A stretch of DNA of 64,000 nucleotides from an uncultured Acidobacteriaceae bacterium (GTDB lineage Bacteria; Acidobacteriota; Terriglobia; Terriglobales; Acidobacteriaceae), in NCBI GenBank assembly GCA_903911925.1, contig CAIWFH010000081.1:62001-126000 (forward strand), written 5' to 3'. Shown piece after piece: positions 1-11,073 of the stretch. Position 1 is the first letter of the stretch, and each line of letters starts with the position of its first letter. The notes under the pieces are model-generated. The model saw nothing but the letters and a program-made list of their open reading frames with translations, had not been told where the DNA came from and did not search any database. The translations under genes were made by a program, and so were the position numbers.

Positions 1-734
1 GCGCCGGCAAGCCTCATCGCAAGGTGCGGGCAGTCCTGCTGCATCTTCGCGAGAAAGCTCTCCCATCGATTACCCGCACGTGCGAGATACTTCTGTTGCA
101 CCACAGAGCAGAGGTTTGCGATGCCGCCTTCAACCGGCTGGATACCGCCGTACCCCCCCGGATAGAGCATCAACTCCGAGGCGTGCGCAAGCTCAGCGGC
201 CTGAGCGGGAGCCAGGCGAAAATACATCTTGAAGGCGACCCATCGCTGCGGGTCCTCCGGACGCGCGTAGCCGCGCAGATCGTGCTTGCCTGTGGCGAGA
301 AAAACCGTTGGAGCTTCGCGAGTGGCGCCGTCATTGAGCGTAGCTTGCCACATGCCGCTTTCGGTACGACTGAGCGCCTGCACGCTGCGACCGCGCTCAA
401 CGCGGACTCCTGCGTGGATGGCCTCGGCGATGAGCGCTGTATCGAGCGCCTTGCGCGTCAACGACGCTGCTGGAAAAGGCAAGGGAGCTTCCGCCGCGCG
501 CTTTGCAGCTGAGAGGCGAACGTGGTCGATAGGCACGGCTCCGAGCGAAGCCACGTCGATGCCGAGTAAACGCAGATCATCAAGGGCTTCACCGCTCAGG
601 AACTCACCGCAGACCTTATGGCGCGGGGCGGCTTCGCGTTCGATCAGTGTGACGCGCCGTCCCTTGCGGGCCAGCGCGATAGAAGCGGCACAGCCTGCCA
701 CTCCACCACCGAGGACGAGAACTTCACTTTGCAA
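1..734 (-). CDS. FAD-dependent oxidoreductase (geranylgeranyl-reductase/hydroxylase-like), C-terminus cut by window edge
   Basis: Reading the reverse strand gives one open frame from about position 900 to the window edge. It carries a Rossmann dinucleotide-binding start (VLVLGGGVAGCAASIALARK), an ERE segment after strand two, and the KVCGEFLS motif typical of FAD-dependent oxidoreductases in the geranylgeranyl reductase/halogenase group. About 244 residues are visible; the rest lies left of base 1. There is no ATG near the motif. I place the start at a TTG (732-734) just before QSEVLVLGGG, but an AAGGAG at 771-776 on this strand suggests a start slightly upstream. It is divergent from a type III polyketide synthase and methyltransferase, so a role in oxidising the polyketide is likely by context. 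The function class is fairly sure, the start is not. Confidence 0.8.
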   Translation of the reverse strand, partial: MQSEVLVLGGGVAGCAASIALARKGRRVTLIEREAAPRHKVCGEFLSGEALDDLRLLGIDVASLGAVPIDHVRLSAAKRAAEAPLPFPAASLTRKALDTALIAEAIHAGVRVERGRSVQALSRTESGMWQATLNDGATREAPTVFLATGKHDLRGYARPEDPQRWVAFKMYFRLAPAQAAELAHASELMLYPGGYGGIQPVEGGIANLCSVVQQKYLARAGNRWESFLAKMQQDCPHLAMRLAG

Positions 735-919
735 AGGAATCCGATTCGAAGGGTACGTTGTAACTGGAATCTCCTTTTCGGGCTTCGATACTGGAATTGT
801 CTCGCTCCGATCAGTAGCATAACCAACGCTGTAGTTGGGTAGTGGTGCAAATTGAGGTCCACAGGACTGCCACAACCGTTTGACTAGGCGGAGGCAAAGA
901 AGGTGAGTCCCGGCTTGCG

Positions 920-2083
920 GTGCTTATTGCACATGATCGTCAACGGAACACTTCAGGTCAGGCTTCCCCAGCAGCGCGCGCAACGTCTAACTCCATAATC
1001 CGGGCTGGGGACCCACTGCGCTTGACTATCGCTTATCTGAACCGCATCGCCACTGCCGTACCGGATCACGATGTACATGACAGCTTCGTCATCTTCGCAG
1101 AGCAGATGCTCGCCAACCCCCGGTTGCGCGCGGTCTTCCGCCGCATGGCCAGCCGCGCCGACATCGCGCATCGCTACTCGTTCCTCAATCCAAATAAAGG
1201 TCCAGGCCAATTCTCGTCGCATGACGCTCGCGCGTTTTATCGGTCAGGGTGTTTTCCGGATACGGCGCGGCGCATGGAACTGTTTGAAGAGAACGCACCG
1301 GTGCTGATGCGGAAAACAGTGGACCGGCTTGCCCTCACTGAGGAGGAGCGCTCGGGTATTACTCACGTGCTGGTCACCTGCTGCACAGGCCTCTATGCGC
1401 CGGGGCTGGACTTTGAGATCGTTGATCACCTCGGGCTTGCACTGGGAGTGGAGCGCACGATGGTCGGATTCATGGGATGCTTTGCCGCAATCAATGCGCT
1501 GAAGCTGGCCCGGCACATAGTGCGCTCGGACCCGAAGGCGGGCGTTCTAATGGTCAACCTGGAATTGTGCTCGCTGCACTTCCAGGAGACGCAGGAGTTG
1601 GAGCAGGTGCTCTCGTTTCTGGTCTTCGCCGATGGCGCTGCGGCGAGCCTGATCACGGCGCGCGAGCAGGGCATTGCACTTGACAGCTTCAAGGCGATGA
1701 TGGTGCCTGGGACGAGGGAGCTGATTACGTGGAAGATCCGTGGGTTGGGATTCGACATGTTTCTCTCCGGCCATGTTCCGGCGGAGTTGGGCCGCGCGCT
1801 GCATGAGGGCGAACTGATGGCCGAGCGCGAATGCATCGACCTGTGGGCGGTGCATCCCGGCGGACGGTCGATTCTGGATGCGGTAGAGAACGGACTCGAA
1901 CTGCCGGCCGAAGTGCTGGCGGCGTCGCGTCATGTTTTGTCGTGCTTCGGCAACATGTCGTCGGCCACTGTGATGTTTGTGCTGGAGAGAATCATGCAGC
2001 AGGCGCGGCCGGGGCAGCGCGGATGTGCAATGTCGTTTGGCCCGGGGCTGACGGCAGAGACGATGCGCTTCCATGCGGTCTAG
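920..2083 (+). CDS. Type III polyketide synthase (chalcone/stilbene synthase family)
   Basis: This is a 387-residue thiolase-fold enzyme that condenses malonyl-CoA units onto an acyl starter. The catalytic triad is visible: Cys154 or Cys155 in the TCCTGLYAPG loop, His312 in AVHPGG and Asn345 in CFGNMSSAT. The length is normal for bacterial type III PKS. The GTG at 920 is the longest start. The first 34 residues look unlike the family, and a TTG at 1022 before TIAYLNRIATAVP, with a GGGGA ten bases upstream, would give a more usual N-terminus. It overlaps the downstream methyltransferase by 11 bases and is divergent from an FAD oxidoreductase. That trio resembles loci making methylated and oxidised alkylresorcinols, alkylpyrones or quinones. 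The product itself is not predictable from sequence. Confidence 0.93.
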   Translation: MLIAHDRQRNTSGQASPAARATSNSIIRAGDPLRLTIAYLNRIATAVPDHDVHDSFVIFAEQMLANPRLRAVFRRMASRADIAHRYSFLNPNKGPGQFSSHDARAFYRSGCFPDTARRMELFEENAPVLMRKTVDRLALTEEERSGITHVLVTCCTGLYAPGLDFEIVDHLGLALGVERTMVGFMGCFAAINALKLARHIVRSDPKAGVLMVNLELCSLHFQETQELEQVLSFLVFADGAAASLITAREQGIALDSFKAMMVPGTRELITWKIRGLGFDMFLSGHVPAELGRALHEGELMAERECIDLWAVHPGGRSILDAVENGLELPAEVLAASRHVLSCFGNMSSATVMFVLERIMQQARPGQRGCAMSFGPGLTAETMRFHAV

Positions 2084-2813
2084 TACGGAGATTGAATTCA
2101 GGCAGCGGGTCTCTCCGCGCGATCTGCCGGAGCTGATGGATGGCGCATGCAGCTATGAAGATTTCCGCGGCTGCCTGCGCAGCCTTGAGCAGATCAACCG
2201 CTGGCTACTGGGCTATCGACCGACGTTGGTCTGGCTGAAGCGGTTGCCGCCTGCATTGGGTAATCATGGATTGCGTGCCCCGCTGCACATTGTCGATGTG
2301 GGCAGCGGCGGCGGTGATCTGCTGCGACAGATTGCGGTCTGGGCGCGAAGACGCGGCACTGCCGTCCAGTTGGCGGGGATCGACTTGAACCCTTATGCAG
2401 CGCGTGCGGCAGCGGCGTCCACGCCGCAGGACTTCGGCATCGAGTGGGTGACCGGCAATGCCCTCGTATACCAGCCTGAGAAGCCGGTGGATATCGTCAT
2501 GAGTTCGCTGATGGCGCACCATCTCGAAGATGAAGAGATCGTCGCGCTGCTGCGCTGGATGGAAGCGAACACGCAGGCAGGTTGGTTCATCAACGATCTG
2601 GAACGGTCGGAGCGTAATTCCCGGATGTTTGGGTGGTTGGATCGGATGGCGGGTTGGCACCGGTTTGTTCGGCACGATGGGCCGGTATCCTTCCGCCGCG
2701 CCTTCCGCGAAGAGGACTGGGTGCAGTTGTTGACATCGGCTGAGGTTCCGCGAGAGGCCGTGACGGTAGAACATTGGCGGCCGGGACGGTTGTGCGTGGG
2801 GCGTTGGAAGTAA
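2073..2813 (+). CDS. Class I SAM-dependent methyltransferase of the polyketide locus
   Basis: The protein has 246 residues and a class I methyltransferase motif I (IVDVGSGGGDLL, around residues 73-84), then an acidic strand end (AGIDLNP) and the post-motif region DIVMSSLMAHHLEDEEI. The start ATG lies inside the 3' end of the type III PKS gene (11-base overlap), so the two are very likely translationally coupled. By analogy with other type III PKS operons I infer O- or C-methylation of the phenolic or pyrone product. Methyltransferases beside type III PKS genes are common in soil bacteria. Alternative substrates cannot be excluded. Confidence 0.88.
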   Translation: MRSSTEIEFRQRVSPRDLPELMDGACSYEDFRGCLRSLEQINRWLLGYRPTLVWLKRLPPALGNHGLRAPLHIVDVGSGGGDLLRQIAVWARRRGTAVQLAGIDLNPYAARAAAASTPQDFGIEWVTGNALVYQPEKPVDIVMSSLMAHHLEDEEIVALLRWMEANTQAGWFINDLERSERNSRMFGWLDRMAGWHRFVRHDGPVSFRRAFREEDWVQLLTSAEVPREAVTVEHWRPGRLCVGRWK

Positions 2814-2901
2814 GACAGTGCGTCCCCGCCCGTCTTTGCAGTGGGCCATTTCCTGCAAAACTGGCATCTCATACATCTGATTGCTCGAGCGAGGTATTTG
2901 A

Positions 2902-3672
2902 TTGCGGCGATGCAGACTCCTTATAGCCCTTCTTTTGACAGTGGCGTTTGCCACCGCAGCGCAGGCAGAACGAATTCCAGTAAAGCATATCCAACTCCCG
3001 AGGCATGCGACCATGGTGGCGCGCTCGGAGAATGGAAGAATCATTGCCCAGGTTGACTTCACGCAGGTCGTGCAGGGCGATGAAGTGACGATGCGCCTGA
3101 CTTATCGCTTTGTGGATGGGTCGATTGACGATGAAACCACGACATATAAACAGCAGGGCACGTTTCGCTTGGTACGCAGCCGTCACATACAGAAAGGGCC
3201 GTACTTCGCGAAGCCCGTCGGCTTTGCGGTAGAAGCAGCTACCGGCATGGCGACCAGCCGCACTGCGGACAGGATGCAGGTCGAGAGCGAGCACATGACC
3301 CTGCCCGATGACCTGGCAAATGGGTTCGTTGGAACGTTGCTGCTGAATGTGCCGCCCAATACGGCGCCGTTTTCGGTGGGGTTATTGACGCCATTCGGCG
3401 GCGGGCGACTGATTCGGATCCTGATCTCTCAGGAGGGCGAGCAACCGTTTCAAAAGACGGGACAGACCCTTAAGGCGACCGTGTTTCGCATCCATCCGGA
3501 GTTGGGTGGAATCCTCGGCGTGTTGGCTCGCCTGCTTGGCCTTCAGCCGAAAGATGTGATGGTGTGGGTACTAGAGGGCGAGCAGCCTGAAGTGGTGAGG
3601 GTCGTCGGACAGTTAGGCGGTTACGGGCCTGTGCTCAGTTCGGAGTTGGAGGGGACAAGTTTCGGAAAGTAG
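2902..3672 (+). CDS. Secreted protein of unknown function
   Basis: The 256-residue frame starts with TTG at 2902. A typical Sec signal peptide follows (RRCRLLIALLLTVAFATAAQA), with cleavage predicted after AQA. The mature part is mainly beta-strand-like, with alternating hydrophobic residues, no cysteines and no transmembrane segment. There is no better ATG, and the signal peptide supports this start. I do not recognise a named family. It lies 88 bases after the methyltransferase on the same strand and converges on a membrane protein gene. Whether it belongs to the polyketide locus is unclear. A periplasmic or secreted location is the only confident statement. Confidence 0.7.
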   Translation: MRRCRLLIALLLTVAFATAAQAERIPVKHIQLPRHATMVARSENGRIIAQVDFTQVVQGDEVTMRLTYRFVDGSIDDETTTYKQQGTFRLVRSRHIQKGPYFAKPVGFAVEAATGMATSRTADRMQVESEHMTLPDDLANGFVGTLLLNVPPNTAPFSVGLLTPFGGGRLIRILISQEGEQPFQKTGQTLKATVFRIHPELGGILGVLARLLGLQPKDVMVWVLEGEQPEVVRVVGQLGGYGPVLSSELEGTSFGK

Positions 3673-3749
3673 AAAACTCGCGAAGCTAAATCGAAACGGC
3701 GACACGTGGATCGCTCGCGTTCTTGATGACTCTGTGAACCTGATGGCCA

Positions 3750-4385
3750 TCAATCACGATGAGTGGTGAGTTCGCGCCAGTTGAGGCCGAGGTCCACAAT
3801 AAGCAGTGAGGCGAGGGTGAAGGCGATGACGCCGACGGCGGCGAGGGTGTCGCCGAGGTGGCTCCAGTAACGGGGCCAGAGGTTGAGCACCCGGCTGGAA
3901 ACAAAGGTAAAGGTGACGGCATAGGAACGGGCCATCCACTGCCGATGTTGAGTGATGTGGCGGTTCCGCGCGGTGATTAAGGCTGCGGTGGTGCAAACGA
4001 TCCAGGCTGCGGCCTGCATGGAGGTTCCGGGGAAGCCCGGGCGGCCGGCGGCGAGCGCGACTCCGGTTGCGGCGCCGACAAAGACTGAAATGAAGTAGAT
4101 GCGCCCGAGGACTCGATGGAGTTTCATGTACCGCAGTCGGATGCGCGAGGAGAAATTGATGGGGCCGATCAACAGAGCGAAGATTCCGGCGAGCGTGTGC
4201 GGGATAAGGAGGCCGCGGTCGGCAATGACCTGCAGACGGTAGGCGTGGTACATGGAGTAATCGGTGAAGAGTAGAACTTCTGAAGTGATGAAGACAAAGA
4301 GCGCAGTGAGACCAAGGAAGATCCAGAGAACGGTTTTGAATCTGAAACGCCTTGAACTTGGCGCAAGCAGATCGGAAGTCGCCAT
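3750..4385 (-). CDS. DUF2306-type integral membrane protein
   Basis: The 211-residue protein has about six hydrophobic segments. The first is FKTVLWIFLGLTALFVFITS, and later ones include HTLAGIFALLIGPINFS and a paired histidine/arginine region (KLHRVLGRIYF ... NRHITQHRQWMARSY). The order of HTLAG, HRxxGRIYF and the HxxWM motif fits the predicted-membrane-protein family DUF2306. The conserved histidines could bind heme or metal, but no function is established. The ATG at 4385 is clear. The gene is transcribed toward the secreted unknown and stands apart from the AraC-type regulator upstream by about 175 bases. Confidence 0.8.
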   Translation of the reverse strand: MATSDLLAPSSRRFRFKTVLWIFLGLTALFVFITSEVLLFTDYSMYHAYRLQVIADRGLLIPHTLAGIFALLIGPINFSSRIRLRYMKLHRVLGRIYFISVFVGAATGVALAAGRPGFPGTSMQAAAWIVCTTAALITARNRHITQHRQWMARSYAVTFTFVSSRVLNLWPRYWSHLGDTLAAVGVIAFTLASLLIVDLGLNWRELTTHRD

Positions 4386-4560
4386 GATTCGCCTCTCAAA
4401 GGGTTAGACGTCTCTTGGGGAACAGATGCATCTGTCGGGCGCGTGGGATGTAGTCAACGGATTCCGCCAAGTCAAAGCGGCGCAACCCATAGTCTTCGCC
4501 TCAATGCCGCACCTAATGGCGTAGTGCGGTGCAGCAGGGCTTCGCGTTGCATATCTCAGC

Positions 4561-5583
4561 TTAATTCGCAGCAGAAATGCGGTGCGTTTCGCGCCAATCG
4601 CTTGGCGGCACGCCCTCCCAACTGCGAAAGGCACGACCGAACGAATTTGGGTCCTCGAAGCCAAGCAGGTATGCAGCCTCATTCAACTCCAGGACAGAAT
4701 TGGAGAGGTAATACCGCGCCATCATGTGCCGCGCTTTATCCAGCACGCGTTGAAAACTGGAATTGGATTCCTGCAGGCGCCGTTGCAGCGTGCGAGGGCT
4801 CATATGAAGCGCCAGGGAGATCACGTCAATTGAAGGGCGTTGGCCGGTGAGCCGGTCCTGAATAGCACGGCGCACCAGTTCGATGAAGCTGTCTTCTTCC
4901 TTGTTCTGGCGCATCTGCTCTTCAAACTGCGGCGCAAGCAGTTCGAGCAGTTCAGCATTGCGCGTCACAAAGGGCACCGCGGCATCGGAGGCGCGGAAGA
5001 CGATCGCGTTGCGCGCGGCGCCGCCCATCGCCTTGCAGCCAAAGCTGCGCTCAAGCAGACGCAAGTTGGCAGGCTGCTGCACATACTCCACACGGAGAGG
5101 ATTGAGCTGCGTCCCGGTCCCGTGCCGGGCGAGCGAGATCATCCAGGAGAAGCAGTAGTCGGTGAGCACTTGGGGCTCGTCCTCGACCGCAAGCAGCCAA
5201 CGGAACGCAACACTGAACTCTTGCTTGCCGAGTTTGGCAAGAATCTCTTCTGGCGCAGTGAGCTTTTTATAGCGAGCCAAATGGTCGGTGGCCGTGACCA
5301 GATTCTGCGTCGAGAGCGCGGCGATAGCTATGGGATGGAAGCGCTCTGTCCTCGACTCGATGCCCAGTTTGATACCAATAAGCGGATCGGGACTCACCAC
5401 CTCGATCGCGTGCCAAAGCGCGAAGAGCTCTTCGGTAGAGACCAGAACACGGGTCTGATCGAACAGACCCCTGGGAAGGCCGGCGCTGCGCAGGACTGCG
5501 GCAACCGAGACGCCGTGCTCCTTCAACTTGAGGGCCAGGCGGCCCGGAACCCGAAAACGCTTCAGCATGGCAGAATCCTCCAC
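4561..5583 (-). CDS. AraC-family transcriptional regulator with arabinose-binding-like N-terminal domain
   Basis: The 340-residue protein has an N-terminal sensing domain of the OruR/ArgR-like AraC type (DUF/Arabinose_bd fold, residues about 20-210). The C-terminal double helix-turn-helix spans about residues 235-335: ISLALHMSPRTLQRRLQ for the first HTH and AAYLLGFEDPNSFGRAF for the second, followed by the PSDWR end typical of the family. The start may be ATG 5583 or the internal ATG at 5568 (MLKRFRVPG). It is divergent from an NTF2-like secreted protein and an aldo/keto reductase, which are its obvious candidate targets. An imperfect inverted repeat lies in the shared upstream region. The ligand is unknown. 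Confidence 0.9.
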   Translation of the reverse strand: MEDSAMLKRFRVPGRLALKLKEHGVSVAAVLRSAGLPRGLFDQTRVLVSTEELFALWHAIEVVSPDPLIGIKLGIESRTERFHPIAIAALSTQNLVTATDHLARYKKLTAPEEILAKLGKQEFSVAFRWLLAVEDEPQVLTDYCFSWMISLARHGTGTQLNPLRVEYVQQPANLRLLERSFGCKAMGGAARNAIVFRASDAAVPFVTRNAELLELLAPQFEEQMRQNKEEDSFIELVRRAIQDRLTGQRPSIDVISLALHMSPRTLQRRLQESNSSFQRVLDKARHMMARYYLSNSVLELNEAAYLLGFEDPNSFGRAFRSWEGVPPSDWRETHRISAAN

Positions 5584-5625
5584 CTGAAAGCTTAGCGGAT
5601 TTCGGATTCATCCACAATTCAGAAC

Positions 5626-5666
5626 GCGCCAAAATGCCAGCGAAACGCGCCAGGCAAGATTGGCGC
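5626..5666. promoter_or_regulatory. Imperfect inverted repeat between araC-type gene and divergent operon, candidate operator
   Basis: The left arm at 5626-5638 (GCGCCAAAATGCC) and the right arm at 5653-5666 (GGCAAGATTGGCGC) are nearly reverse complements, with 14 bases between. The repeat lies 43 bases upstream of the regulator's start and about 130 bases upstream of the divergent gene. That is where an autoregulating AraC-type protein would bind. This is inference from position and symmetry only. Confidence 0.35.
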
Positions 5667-5794
5667 GATCGGAAGTAAGTTTGGCGGGTCTGGAAGGGCG
5701 CGCGGATCGGATTAGAGCTAATGTAGGGGAATACCGATCAACCACGCTACTTCAAGTTCCTCCAAGGGGCAACCACACAAATCGAAGGAGAGCC

Positions 5795-6301
5795 ATGAAA
5801 ACCTTAATGTTAGGTCTGTTTCTGTCAGCACTGATTGCGCCATCGTGCAACGCGCAGCAATCGCCAATGCCACCAACGGAAACGATTAAAACCGCCGCAA
5901 GTCAAACGCCTGAGCAACAAGAAGTCATCAACCTCTCAAGCACGAAATGGAATTGGATGGCAGACAAGAAGGTCGATTCCTTAGAGACACTCTTTGATGA
6001 CAAAGCCATGTTTACTCACATGGGCGGAACCTGGGGGAAAACCCAGGAACTGGCCACCATTAGGAGCGGGGGCATCTGGTACAAAAAGGCTGTAGTGTAC
6101 GCAGTTGACGCTCGCATATTTGGTAACACGGCCATCCTGCTGGAGGACATTGATTTGCAGGCGGCAGTCGGTGAGCACGAAGTCGCCAATCCTTTCATGG
6201 TGACGGAGGTTTATATCAAGGAAAGCGGCAAGTGGACGCTCGCCCAACTCACGTTCTCGCATCTGCTTAGGCCGGTCAAAATGGATAGCAATAAGAAATA
6301 G
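5795..6301 (+). CDS. Secreted NTF2-like (SnoaL/DUF4440-type) protein
   Basis: I choose the ATG at 5795, preceded by AAGGAG at the right distance and followed by a Sec signal peptide (MKTLMLGLFLSALIAPSCNA). The frame is open further upstream to 5660, but without a ribosome site. The mature 150 residues match the cystatin/NTF2-like fold of DUF4440: an N-terminal helix pair with QEVINLSSTKWNWMADKKVDSLETLFDD, then a sheet ending in KWTLAQLTFSHLL. Such proteins bind small molecules or act as isomerase-like enzymes, and a specific substrate cannot be given. It is followed after 120 bases by an aldo/keto reductase and faces an AraC-type regulator. Confidence 0.82.
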   Translation: MKTLMLGLFLSALIAPSCNAQQSPMPPTETIKTAASQTPEQQEVINLSSTKWNWMADKKVDSLETLFDDKAMFTHMGGTWGKTQELATIRSGGIWYKKAVVYAVDARIFGNTAILLEDIDLQAAVGEHEVANPFMVTEVYIKESGKWTLAQLTFSHLLRPVKMDSNKK

Positions 6302-7455
<1,154 letters not shown>

Positions 7456-7537
7456 TCATCGGGATCGCGGCTGTTGAGGCGCCCGGGATTCGGCCGCTCG
7501 CAGCATCGGCAGACTGCACCGGTGAAGGGGTCCCGGG

Positions 7538-7567
7538 TTGCACCGCACCCGACTAGAGCGATATATT
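7538..7567 (+). promoter_or_regulatory. Sigma70-like promoter of the leuA leader
   Basis: TTGCAC at 7538-7543 and TATATT at 7562-7567 are separated by 18 bases. This is the best promoter match in the leader and predicts a transcript start near 7573-7576. That puts the first leader ATG (7577) at or just after the transcript 5' end. Confidence 0.5.
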
Positions 7568-7576
7568 TCACACATC

Positions 7577-7690
7577 ATGGTTATTTCTTCGTGTCGCGAA
7601 GGCGAGTCAGCGAGCATCCCGGCGAAGATGACGGGCTCGACGACCCTCGTTCTTAGCTTGTTGCTGGGCCTTATTAAGGTCCCCGGCTGA
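7577..7690 (+). CDS. leuL: Leu-rich leader peptide of leuA (attenuation)
   Basis: A short frame runs from ATG 7577 (37 codons) or from the in-frame ATG 7628 (20 codons) to TGA at 7688-7690. The last 20 residues read MTGSTTLVLSLLLGLIKVPG, with six leucines among nine residues and Val/Ile nearby. These are the branched-chain residues expected in a control peptide for leucine synthesis. Five different Leu codons are used, including TTG, CTT, CTC and CTG. The stop is directly followed by the antiterminator arm. Neither start has a strong Shine-Dalgarno. The 7577 start would be almost leaderless if the predicted promoter is right. The gene name follows the functional analogy with enterobacterial leuL and does not imply homology. 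Confidence 0.6.
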   Translation: MVISSCREGESASIPAKMTGSTTLVLSLLLGLIKVPG

Positions 7691-9460
<1,770 letters not shown>

Positions 9461-9681
9461 CGGTAAACCGGGGCGAGGCTGCCAGTCGCAATCGCCCCAT
9501 CAACCCAAGCTGCGCTTCTGGCCAGGAACACCGTCCCTCTGCCGGGAAATTCACCTCGAAGGCCGCCCGGAGTTAGCCTGTCTTCGGCTGGACTGTTGTA
9601 CCATTTCGGCAAGGACTTTCGTTGTTCGCGCTCACCCTCTGATTACCCCAACAATTTCCCATCCATTGTGGAGGAACCTTG

Positions 9682-11073
9682 ATGCATACTTTTGAGCCAT
9701 CGCGTCCGGTTGTTTTGCTCCTGGCGCACGCCAGAGGACGCACTGCCGGCTTGATGGCCGCCGCCGTTGCCGGCGCGGCCCTGGGCGTGTCGGCCGCCGC
9801 CGCACAGCAGGCACAGATACCCGCGCAGGATATTGTCTTCAAAAACGCCACGGTGATGACGGCCAGCCACGGAACTATCGAACATGGGTCGGTGTGGGTG
9901 CATGCGGGCAAAATCGCCGGGGTGGGTGACACGGTGAGCGCTCCGGCCGGAACTGCTGTGGTGGATGCGACGGGGTTGTGGCTGACGCCAGGAATCATCG
10001 ATCCTCATTCGCATTCCGGGCTGGACTCAGACGTTAACGAGGCCACCAGCCCGGTCACGCCGTCCATGCACATGATCGACGCATTCGACAACCGCGACAA
10101 GGCGCTCTACCAGGCGCTGGCGGGCGGCGTTACCACGGAACTGCTGCTGCATGGATCGGCCAACATGATCGGCGGGCAGGCCGTGGTGATCAAAAACAAG
10201 GTGGGCCTTGACCGCGATGCCATGTTGTTTCCCAATGCGCCGCGCTCCATCAAATTTGCCTCGGGAGAGAACCCCAAGCGTGTGTACGGCGGACGCAACC
10301 AGTTGCCCTCAACGCGGATGGGCAATTTTGAGGTGATGCGGCAGGCCTTTGAAGATGCCAAAGAGTACGTAGCCACCGAGAATGCCTACAGCGCAAAAGT
10401 CGCCAAGGGAGACAAGGATGCGGTTGCGCCTAAGCGGGATTTAAAGCTCGAGGCGCTGGCCGACGTGTTGCGCGGCAAACTGTTTGTGCAGATCCACTGC
10501 TACCGCGCCGACGAGTTCCTGACCGAGGAGGCCATAGCCCACGAGTACGGCTATAAGATTCGCGCCTTCCACCATGCCCTTGAGATGTACAAGGTCGCCG
10601 ACAAGATTGCGCCAGAGGAAACGGCGATTGCCACCTTTTCTGATTGGTGGGGATACAAGGACGAGGCCTGGGACGCGATTCCGTGGAACGCGGTGATGTC
10701 CATGCGGAAAGGGGTCAAGGTGGCGCTGAAGAGCGACTCGAACGATCACATCCGAAGGCTCAACCAGGAGGCGGGCAAGATGGTGCACTACGGCGGAGCC
10801 ACCGAGGACGAGGCCATCCGCATGGTCACTCTCAACCCAGCCTGGATTATCGGAGTCGATCAGCAGACTGGCTCCATCGATGTTGGCAAAGACGCTGACC
10901 TTGTTCTCTGGAACCACGACCCGCTCTCAACGTACGCGCGGGCACAGAAGGTTTACATTGACGGCGACCTGTTTTTCGACGCCTCGCTGCCGGGGCTGGG
11001 AACGCCGCGCTTCTCCGGTGTCATGCATGGAGACAACGAGCAAGGATCGGAAGACGGGGAGGACGGCCAGTGA
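9682..11073 (+). CDS. Secreted amidohydrolase, first of a coupled pair
   Basis: The 463-residue amidohydrolase-superfamily protein starts at ATG 9682 with GGAGG at 9670-9674. An N-terminal hydrophobic stretch (GLMAAAVAGAALGVSAAAA) acts as signal peptide. A beta-sandwich start (IVFKNATVMTASHGTIEHG) and LTPGIIDPHSHSG follow, giving the His-x-His metal site. Later come QIHCYRADEF, AFHHALE and the C-terminal LNPAWIIGVDQQTGSIDVGKDADLV, all typical of imidazolonepropionase-like enzymes (COG1228). In place of the usual late Asp motif it has LKSDSNDH. It probably hydrolyses a cyclic amide or dipeptide-like bond outside the cytoplasm. It overlaps the next amidohydrolase by 4 bases (GTGA), so the two are likely made together. 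Confidence 0.88.
   Translation: MHTFEPSRPVVLLLAHARGRTAGLMAAAVAGAALGVSAAAAQQAQIPAQDIVFKNATVMTASHGTIEHGSVWVHAGKIAGVGDTVSAPAGTAVVDATGLWLTPGIIDPHSHSGLDSDVNEATSPVTPSMHMIDAFDNRDKALYQALAGGVTTELLLHGSANMIGGQAVVIKNKVGLDRDAMLFPNAPRSIKFASGENPKRVYGGRNQLPSTRMGNFEVMRQAFEDAKEYVATENAYSAKVAKGDKDAVAPKRDLKLEALADVLRGKLFVQIHCYRADEFLTEEAIAHEYGYKIRAFHHALEMYKVADKIAPEETAIATFSDWWGYKDEAWDAIPWNAVMSMRKGVKVALKSDSNDHIRRLNQEAGKMVHYGGATEDEAIRMVTLNPAWIIGVDQQTGSIDVGKDADLVLWNHDPLSTYARAQKVYIDGDLFFDASLPGLGTPRFSGVMHGDNEQGSEDGEDGQ

Noticed and set aside
24..822. Plus-strand open frames at 24-512 and 286-822
   Set aside because: They lie opposite the FAD oxidoreductase, whose reverse-strand motifs (Rossmann fold, CGEFLS) are clear.
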